The position numbers were made by a program, and so were the translations under genes. The notes beneath the pieces were generated by a model. That model was given only the letters and a program-made list of their open reading frames with translations, was not told the DNA's origin and made no database searches. This document shows positions 52,501-60,000 of a DNA stretch of 60,000 nucleotides, one piece after another. Numbering within the stretch: the stretch's first letter is position 1; each line of letters begins with the position of its first letter. The stretch lies in contig OU612070.1 of NCBI GenBank assembly GCA_914767715.1, forward strand, positions 763,501 through 823,500, written 5' to 3'. This stretch comes from Membranipora membranacea. Taxonomy: Eukaryota; Bryozoa; Gymnolaemata; Cheilostomatida; Membraniporidae.

Positions 52501-55500
52501 CAACCTGTTCAGATCTAGCCACATCTTCTTGTCATGTCTCACGGCCCTATTCAGTTACCATAGCAGAGTTATTTCACTCAGGTGTGGTACACTAACATTT
52601 ATGACTCTCTAATATTTACTCAACATCATTTCTTTTACAAACTCTCCCACATCTAGAAACAAACTGGTGCCTGCGCTAGCTAACTCGAAGGCACCTCTAA
52701 CCAGCCCCGAGAAGGGTGCACAATATACATGTGTTATAGATATGACCAGATCAGACCTGATAATTGTGTGTATGATTACAGACCTGTACCAGTTAATGAG
52801 GTTACTCTAAGTGACTGGTTATCTGTGCTGACTCAGCTCTGCTCTCCCACATCTCATACTACTGATGGCAGCGCCAGCGGCAGCAGTGTAACAGGAGGAT
52901 TCAATATAGACGAGAACTGCCCTGTACCGGATATGGCTAAGCTAGCAGCTGATACTATGTATACTAACTTCATAGAACTATATAACTATCTATCAGCTCC
53001 TAATGAGTAAGTCTATCTATCTCAAGATGTAGGTCAAGAGAATTATAATAATTTATACAATATGCTGATAGTAATGCTTATATTAGGAGGCTTAGTTCTG
53101 AGTTGTCTGCAGTTTGTCAATAGACACCATACCATCTGTTTGCGAGAAAAAAGCACACTCTGTGTTACTCTCAGTGAAGTAGTTAATAATCTAATAATGT
53201 TTACTTTCAGGGCCAGTCTGTCAGAAGAGACCACAGCTATGGTAGTAAAGTTCTTACTGAGTATCTACTCAGTTAAGGTGGATAAGAAGGTTAGTGTTGT
53301 TCGGGTCTACCTATGGACTCAATGTTAAAAAAATAATAATAATAGATTAACTTGTGCAGGCCACTTTTATCAGCTGAGGATCTGTAACATATAAGAACAT
53401 TGAGATATTATGTTGATGACTGGTATCTCAGGGGGCCCTCTCATCTCAGGGGGCCCTCTCAGGGGGCCCTCTCTCTCATACTGTTTTCCAATTTAGCATA
53501 AATGAAGAACAGCTAACTTAGTTCTTCTGAGCTAATGTCATGAGACTATCTGCTTAAATTTGGAGTTGTCTGATTCACATCAGTGAGCTGATGACTTCTC
53601 TGAAGATCAAACTTATTGATTGAACTGGTATGGAGAATGACCTCATGCTGAGATAATTTACATATTTAGGTGACTCAGTTGGGTGCTGATGCTTTAGAAG
53701 AACCAGGTATAGCTACACAGATATGGAACACAACAGCCTATACTCTACAAGTTATCGGTAAGTTCTCACCTGTACAATTCTTACTACAACAAACCTCTTA
53801 TTTTTTTTATAAAGGTTATTCCATATCTGTTTCCTATGTGTCTTTAAATGAGGATATAGATAGAACAATGAATTTCAAGTTGAAGTTGCCTGTGAAGATT
53901 CGTAGCTGAATATTGGTCATGCTTAGACGAGTGGATATTACCATGAGCTTATTATTATTACGATATTACAGAGCAGTTAATCCGGACAGATAATAAGCCT
54001 TTGTTTGGTCATTTATCTCAGAGACAAGAGAACTGTATATCACTATTAGTAAGGTTCTCATCTGTGTGTTATAAAGTCTTACCTCAGCGTATCGTCAAGT
54101 CTCACTGTCAGGCTCTGCTTCAGGGTAAGTCTGCGCATTATACATCAGCGTTATGGGCATGGACATAAATAAATAATAACTAATACTTGAGTCATTAGCA
54201 TGCACAGGATTTCAGTTTAACATTTACATTATGGACATGCATAGGATTGATAAATATAACATTATATCTTTGATTACAAGTGTTTATTTTAAGTCACAAA
54301 GAGTGTGACTTTAGAGGATAGTGAAAGACCTTCGAAGCGCTTTGAAATTATTGTTGGCTTGAAAATATTAGATATTTCAGGTGCTGATATGTTGTATAAA
54401 TCCTCTTATATATATTTATAAACATGAGATATATGTTATATACGGTATTTGTAGGTTTATTATTACCGTATGTGGAGCCCGCTGTATCTGTAAGCTCTAG
54501 TACTAACCCAGATGATATGCCTGCCTCTCAGCCCAAATCTAACTCTATACTAGATGTGGACGCTTGGCACTATCTGGTATCTCTCTGCTTCTCTATGCCC
54601 AGTCTGTTCGCTGAGAGATCCTACTCTATACCTGTGGGTAAGTCATACATGTACACCAGTAAGTAAGTAAGTAAGTACACCTACTTATACCTGTCTGTGA
54701 GCCTTACCTACCCTAGTGCAGTAGATGGTAGCTAGAGCTGTTTACATCAGCTGCTTTTTGTACATTAAGTTGGGAATCTATATAATGTATAGAAGGTGAG
54801 TAAATGTAAATTAAGCATTTATATTTAATTACGTCAACTGTGAGTCAAAGGGTGAATAATTCTCCACTGAGAGTAATGAAATGCATCCAAACATATCTTA
54901 ATCAACAACAGCAACTACATATATGTTTATAAAGTATCCATTTTCCTGATAACATTATTTGTGTTTAGCAAAGCCATAGATCATCCTTGTATTCTTGTTT
55001 GATTTCAGGTAGTGTGAATGAGCAGTATTTGTTACATGTGCTCTTATCCCTGAACATGACACAAATAATGTTAGCATACGACCCAAGTAAGTCAGCGAGC
55101 CCTACAGGAGGAGCCAGCGGCAGCACGTATGATGACCCAGACGCTGACCTTATGGACCCGCCCCCTCCGACAGAGTCTCAACCTGTGTTTGTGCCACAGC
55201 AGGAGACACAAGGTGAGCGCTCAGATCTACTCAGCTTCCATACAGCAATAACTGTCACATTCATCAGAGGGGAGCAGAGTAATTATTGTAGAACCACCAT
55301 GCTTCTCTGCATGGTTTTTCACTCATAACTCCTGGGCTAATTGGTCGATGACCTTCTTACTTTCACATTATATCCATCAGTGTCTCAAATGACATATTGT
55401 AAAGTTTTGAGAATGGCTGCGCATAACTTCCTGAGATAAAGCCAGATCAAAAAAGCTCCTCGATATTGTTAATTTGCTTGTATTGATGGTTTGTTTCACT

Positions 55501-58324
55501 GTTGATCCTAGTAAACAGATAAGATAATATCATGTCTTCACCTTTACCTCCCTCACAATCCAAATTACCTCTGCAAGTTCTAAGCTATTTATTCAGTTAC
55601 CCATCGTGACACAGATTTGTATTGTAACACCTGTAGGAATGGATGTTGATAGAGAAGGATTGATAGGAGTATTCACACATATCTATAACTGTGTCGGTGT
55701 ACCTTGTCAGCTGCCAAACGTTGACAGTCTAGAGCATCATGTGATCACAGCCTCGCTGCCTTTCCTCAGATGTGCTGCTCTACTATTCCAAAGCCTAACT
55801 GACGTACCGGAGCCTCCTCAACTACACGGTCAGTAACTAACATTCAAGGAGCTGGGTAAACAGAGGTTGACATATAATAGGCAGAATAAATGATTTTTGC
55901 ACTTAGCCTGACAGTGATAGATGATCTCAAATTCCCTAGTTTTTTGTATGCTGGGTTTACCATTTTCAGTTTGTAGTTTAGACTGAGTGTGGAAATCCCT
56001 GACCTCTGGCTGCTAATTGTTAAGATTGAAAGAAAATTGTGGGCCAGTTGAATAACGTTCTGAATCTTAACTATCATATTTGTAGCTTTATGTGAGCCAC
56101 TAGAAGAATACAAGGTGATCACAGAATATCTAGCCCTACCCTCTAGGCCAGCAGACTTATTTACTACAGATATACTACAGCTAATCACACATAGGTGCAG
56201 TGATAAGCGAGTAGTGCGGCACGCTGCCCAGGGGCTAACTGCTATCATGCCTCTGGATTATCCACTTAGTGTAAATAAGCTGATAGAGCTGCCTGAGGAC
56301 TACAGTGACCTCATCAACTCTGCATCACTGTTCATGTAAGTCTATCATCAGATTGTCGAGTGTACTCTGTCTTGAGGGTTGTGAGGGTTAAATATCCCAG
56401 ATATGTATGAAAGTGTTGATACACTTCTATAACTTTCCAAAATACTTAATATACCACACATCTATGAGTCCCCGTACAGCAAATTTCTAGCGCTCAAACT
56501 GTGCCGGGTTAGCTCGTAGTAGCACTCCATAGTAGCTCCACCAATCGAGCTAGTGAGACTACACTCTGGTAGATTCTGTATTCCCAAGCAGCGAGTAAAC
56601 ATTCGTAAAAAACTGTTTCCGAACAGAGTGTGCTCGGCTGCTTAATTCCATCTTATAAGTTAGACGTTTTTATAGATATACTTTTTAATATTTTTATTTA
56701 TAATTTATTTTATATTTTTCACAGAGCAAAACAACAATGAATTTTATCAAGTATTGATAACAATACAATATACATACATACATTGTCAACCACTATCACC
56801 ACTATCCCCACTCTCACTTTAACCTTGGTGGGGAAAGTTGTTGTTAATGGAATGCTAGTATCAGCTATTTTGTCACAGGTTAAGAGATTAACTATGTGCA
56901 ACGCTGTTAAATGTTCCTTTTCCTTCATTTGAGAACAAGACCACAATCCTGGTTGTGTTTCAGCACTATTAGATTAAATCATGCAAATTAATGGTTATTG
57001 CTCATTATTCCCGTTGTTTTTATTCATAGGTGCCCTAACTCTATGGGTAGTGATGAGTCCCGAATTCCCACGCTGTGCCTTGTATGTGGTGAGATGCTGT
57101 GCTCTGGTAGTTTCTGCTGCCAGGTCGAGTTGAATAAGTCGACCTCATCACGACATAACATGATAGGTGCTGCCTCTGCTCATATGCAGACATGTGGAGC
57201 CGGTAACGGTATCTTCCTCAGGTTTGTACAATCATCATCTTCAGCATGTGAAGGACAAGATCTTTGTGGATAATCGGGAATATTTGGGTGCTTTTCAAGG
57301 TGCCCTCTTACTGAAGTTTAACTCTATGTTAGACTTCTCTGTCTGACCTTTAGCCATGGGCCCTGCTCTAACTCTCCCAACATGTTCTCCACTTTATATT
57401 TACAGAGTGCGACAATGTCAAGTAGTCTTATTATCTGGTCAAAACAAAGGCTGCTTCCTACCCGCTCCATATGTAGATGATTACGGTGAAACTGACGTCA
57501 CACTCAAGTAAGTAGGGACATTCACATTACATTTGTGAGTGTGTTCTACAAACCGAACCGCAAATCGCTCTGCCTGAATAAGTTTTTCTATAGTCAGCGT
57601 TAAAGGGCAACCAAGGTTTCGCAGCAATGCATTAATGGGTAGCAAATAATGTGCTGGGCAGCATCAGCTTTGTGCATTACGCGATGCAAAACTCAAAGTA
57701 GTTGCTGACTCTAAGCTGGGTAACACTTCAGTTTAGGGGAGGTTCCAAGACTTTGCTGTAATAATTATAGAGCACAGGCTAAATAATAACAGGAACAGGA
57801 AACTGCTATGTGGTATTCTCTTTTAGCTGAGTTTGAGTACCTGATGGAAGAAATGTTTCACAAGAATTCTGGCTGAATATTCATCCGAACTATATTTTGT
57901 CTTTTTCCCCATGCAGAACGTGCAATCTGCTATTAATCAATGGCCATCAATGAGAAGTTGTTTGAAACCTTGGTTGCGCTTTAAGCTCATATAGACTGAT
58001 TGCTGAAGGAAACGGATGGCTCATTGACTGACTGATATATTAGTATTATTGCACAGGGGAGCCAATACTTACACTGCATCGGTCTAGCTAGAGCAACTAG
58101 ACTGAGGTCATCTGCATACATATTAGTTATTAAGATACATGGGTTGTGTTTTTTATATAAATTACTTTGTTATTTACAGACGTGGTAACCCTATGCACTT
58201 ATGTAAGACAGCATATAAAGACTTACACCGGTTATGGCTTAGTCACAGTATACCAGAGAAAGTAGCCAGATCTGTGGTAACTAGCACAGCCCACCATCTG
58301 CTAGCTGAGTGGTTCCATTTGTAG
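37512..58324 (+). CDS. UBR2: UBR1/UBR2-type E3 ubiquitin ligase (N-recognin)
   Basis: Exons: 37512-37547, 38595-38686, 38866-39097, 39479-39583 or 39654-39761, 40486-40689, 41910-42053, 43338-43458, 44201-44305, 44646-44833, 45203-45372, 45664-45769, 46120-46339, 46520-46785, 47183-47325, 47509-47731, 48324-48525, 48804-49070, 49624-49859, 50521-50690, 51069-51224, 51613-51798, 52113-52286, 52782-53006, 53211-53289, 53670-53757, 53972-54124, 54455-54637, 55009-55212, 55637-55828, 56086-56335, 57030-57221, 57406-57507, 58180-58324. With one UBR-box exon the total is 5559 nt, an exact multiple of three (1852 aa; human UBR2 1755). Domains: UBR box (CGRSFRNGEPTYSCRDC...YCDCGD), which binds basic N-termini; a ClpS-like N-domain (LLNDEVHTYDQV...FATTVDREGRA) for bulky hydrophobic ones; a long helical scaffold; RING-H2 (CILCQE...CGHPMHATCWRR...FFCPLCE); and a C-terminal autoinhibitory Cys/His region (CLVCGEMLCSGSFCC...PYVDDYGETD). 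It should mark N-degron proteins with ubiquitin in cytosol and nucleus. UBR1 versus UBR2 cannot be separated. Confidence 0.93.
39479..39583 (+). CDS. alternative UBR-box exon A
   Basis: This 105 nt exon is phase 0 at both ends and encodes 35 residues starting MSTDSEGYCDCGDLEAWKEG. It supplies the last zinc ligands of the UBR box (YCDCGD plus the later CC..H). Together with exon 38866-39097 it completes the domain by itself. It lacks the Gly-rich stretch usual before the first Cys and carries an acidic TDSEG instead. Confidence 0.85.
39654..39761 (+). CDS. alternative UBR-box exon B
   Basis: This 108 nt exon is phase 0 at both ends and encodes 36 residues starting ISTSCGGGYCDCGDADAWKQ. It is a second version of the same segment, closer to vertebrate UBR1/2 in its Gly-rich lead. 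It keeps the same ligands (C-x-C and C..H) and the acidic CDCGD. It is separated from exon A by an intron of only 70 bp (39584-39653). Including both exons would put two copies of the same half-domain in tandem and probably break the fold. Confidence 0.85.
42054..43337 (+). other. UBR intron with TA-rich palindrome and microsatellite
   Basis: No exon is seen. Near the 3' end, 43110-43222 holds TA-rich sequence with a palindrome around AGACTCTA/TAGAGTCT (43164-43193) and an uninterrupted (TA)n run at about 43196-43221. Confidence 0.6.
44985..45002. repeat. short hairpin, CAAGGAGT family
   Basis: CAAGGAGT, TG, ACTCCTTG. It has 8-bp perfect arms and lies in a UBR intron. Confidence 0.75.
47850..48064 (-). 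mobile_element. tRNA-derived SINE
   Basis: On the minus strand the 5' part looks like a tRNA. It has an A box TGGCTCAGTGG (48057-48047), a D-arm GCTC/GAGC pairing, a B box GGTTCGAATCC (48003-47993) and a perfect T-arm (GTGGG/CCCAC). The 5' and 3' ends do not form an acceptor stem and the anticodon loop is too long, so it is not a working tRNA. A non-tRNA body of about 140 bp follows, with no clear poly(A) tail. It lies in a UBR intron, antisense to the gene. Outer limits are approximate. Confidence 0.75.
49291..49345. repeat. three-copy tandem repeat
   Basis: Three copies of a unit of about 20 bp, AAGTCATTGATATTAGGGT, with single-base variants lie in a UBR intron. Confidence 0.8.
49452..49533. 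repeat. perfect palindrome, 37-bp arms
   Basis: Arm 49452-49488 is exactly complementary to 49497-49533 with an 8-nt AT spacer. Both arms contain AGTCTAACTATATACTAACT or its complement. It lies in the UBR intron 49071-49623. Perfect identity of the arms points to recent formation, gene conversion or selection for the structure. Confidence 0.92.
53427..53475. repeat. CAGGGGGCCCTCTC tandem repeat
   Basis: Three copies of CAGGGGGCCCTCTC are present, each containing the palindrome GAGGGGGCCCTC or AGGGGGCCCT. They lie in a UBR intron. Confidence 0.8.
57600..57984 (+). mobile_element. 385 bp TTAA-bounded MITE, copy 3
   Basis: This full-length copy matches copies 1 and 2. It starts TTAAAGGGCAACCAAGG and ends CCTTGGTTGCGCTTTAA, with TTAA at each end. 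It is inserted in the last UBR intron, in sense orientation, 92 bp after the donor. The close match to copies 1 and 2 about 36 kb away suggests recent activity. It carries no coding sequence. Confidence 0.88.
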
Positions 58325-60000
58325 CACACTTATCCACTACAAGCTCTATATTCCTACTGTATCAACTCGGTATTTTACCTGCGCCGAGTCAGCATAAACT
58401 ATAAATGATTGCTTCATCAGTTTGAATCGTTATTATGTGTATGACACAAATTTTATATCATTCAAGAGTATTTTTGCTTTGTCGCCCACAGTTTATCCCA
58501 TTGATTTGAATTTTTCACTATTTGTCTAGGGTCAGATAAACCCTAGTTTCAAAAAAATATTGTGTGCCACAGAATCAAATGAAAATTATAATGAAATGCC
58601 CTGGTGCCGAAAGCCATGCTCACAACCCAAAGCCAGTTACAATTTCTACCCATGCATGAGGAATACTATGTATTTTTTTAATACTGACTGCTATACCGGG
58701 TTATTTGAGATGCACAGTTCACAATGGGTACTAAGGACTTAGAATGATTATGGAGGTATTATATTATTTTTGTCTTTGACAACTGTTCGTTTTTATTACA
58801 AACAACTAAAAGCCATGTGTATCTCTACCCACACCGATGTATTCTTTGTACTGAGATGCTACATGTTATGAAATGTCAGTGTAGTAGGTTGTGTGTGTAT
58901 TATCTACTCAGTTATGTCTTTCTGTGGCCTTGTCTGCCTACAATAGCATCATTTCGATGTGAAACATCATTAGAGTCTACTGCAGTTGTGGTACTATATA
59001 CCTTTAGAGTCTACTGTTGTGGTACTATTTACCTTCATTTTCTCAGGATTTTCTAACATTCATCAAGACTGTATACAGTACCGGCCATGCCTCTGCATGT
59101 TCTTTAACTATTTGAATTGAGCAAACAAATTGTTCATTATCTCGACATACAAAATTTTCATGTTCCATGTTCATGTTCGCTCAGAATAACACATTTCTGT
59201 AGTGAAATCCCTCTTAAGATGTGGCCAGTTCCTGTTCTCAGAGGGACCAGCCGTATCTTGTTGAATGAGTTACTTTTTGGTATTATATGTATGAGCATGG
59301 TCACTCATACTAAAATTATGTTATCAAGTTGTCTGCGGTTAGACCTAGAATCATGTGTGCGAAGTTTAAAATGCATTATTGAAATTCTACAGGGCGTGGA
59401 ACCAAGGAGTCTTGAACTCCTTGGTGGAGCACAAAGTATAATGATCCACAATATACAATAGTTTCCTATTTGGCCACTGAGAAGTTAATTTATGGGCATC
59501 GCATAGCAATTTTTTTGTAGTAAATAGGAGATTTGTTGTTTTGTCTGAAACATCAAGATAGGGTCATATCTCATTCTATCAATAATAAGCAACCGCCTCA
59601 CAAAGAAATGCTAGGTAATCATGGATGTTTAGCTTGCAACAGACAGGATCTCTATATTTATCCTGAGTTATCTTATCTCTCGCACCTGCTGCCAGGTCTA
59701 TTAATAATGTGCCACTGTGCAACGGCAGCGTAAAAAAACGGCAGCGTAAAAAAGAACTGGTTGTGACCTTTGATCACACCTTGATTTTAGACACTAAATT
59801 CTACTCTCTCCATGAACATGGGTACATAGGCTTCAAGATCACTAACAACTATTCAGGCCCTGTGAGAGAAAAGTCTGCCTGTATTATCTCATCTAGCCAA
59901 TGGATTTTATTGATTCAATATCATTTTACAAACAACAATACGCTGACAATATACAATGATACTAGCCACACACCGCTGTATGGAACTGGTGATTTCATAA
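58325..60000. other. UBR 3' UTR/flank and intergenic
   Basis: No gene is recognised. There is no clear AATAAA close to the UBR stop. The region holds a CAAGGAGT hairpin at 59401-59425 and a direct repeat ACGGCAGCGTAAAAAA at 59721-59754. Short open frames show no domains. Confidence 0.5.
59401..59425. repeat. short hairpin, CAAGGAGT family
   Basis: ACCAAGGAGT, loop CTTGA, ACTCCTTGGT. It has 10-bp perfect arms and lies downstream of the UBR gene. Confidence 0.75.

Noticed and set aside
52657-52810. An extra UBR exon starting after CCACATCTAG
   Set aside because: It enters in the right phase but reaches a stop before the conserved region, whereas the acceptor at 52782 joins directly in frame.

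Overview
This window is animal nuclear DNA. It is AT-rich, and the genes are split into many exons with GT-AG introns of 70 bp to several kb. No prokaryotic or viral genes were seen. The proteins are typical of metazoan cell biology: cilium and centrosome factors, an N-recognin ubiquitin ligase, a coiled-coil protein, an SLC16-type transporter and secreted EGF-like proteins. The divergence from vertebrate proteins and the many short palindromic repeats suggest an invertebrate, perhaps a sponge or other early-branching animal. That placement is an inference, not something the sequence proves.

Layout. (1) 1-17036 (+): a TTC23-like TPR gene, 5'-truncated by the window edge, runs to 7319 and then skips to a last exon at 16842-17036. 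The 9.5 kb intron between them holds a complete or nearly complete CCDC57-like coiled-coil gene (8888-15011) on the same strand. (2) 18230-28130: an inverted duplication of about 2.2 kb holds two nearly identical four-exon genes for small secreted EGF-like proteins (18694-20141 + and 26253-27697 -). They converge on a spacer of about 5.4 kb that contains a pair of TTAA-bounded MITEs. (3) 29983-34107 (-): a seven-exon SLC16/MCT-like major facilitator gene whose last exon was not found. (4) 35421-37042 (-): a two-exon bublin (BBLN/C9orf16)-like coiled-coil gene. (5) 37512-58324 (+): a complete UBR1/UBR2-type N-recognin, 33 exons and about 1852 aa, divergent from the BBLN-like gene across a 469 bp intergenic region.

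Main observations. The second half of the UBR box is encoded by two adjacent alternative exons (39479-39583 and 39654-39761). Each has the same phase and its own full set of zinc ligands, which predicts two UBR boxes made by mutually exclusive splicing. CCDC57 is nested in TTC23, and the exon phases at every junction are 0. A TTC23-CCDC57 alternative transcript would therefore be in frame, and a strong hairpin lies just upstream of the acceptor such a transcript would use.

Repeats include a 17/18 bp minisatellite, a perfect 37-bp-arm palindrome, a 269 bp palindromic element, a tRNA-derived SINE, a 385 bp TTAA MITE in three copies, and a dispersed family of very short hairpins built on CAAGGAGT...ACTCCTTG. 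Exon boundaries were set by hand from GT/AG sites, and the codon phase was checked at every junction. They may be off by a base or two, and UTRs are not resolved.
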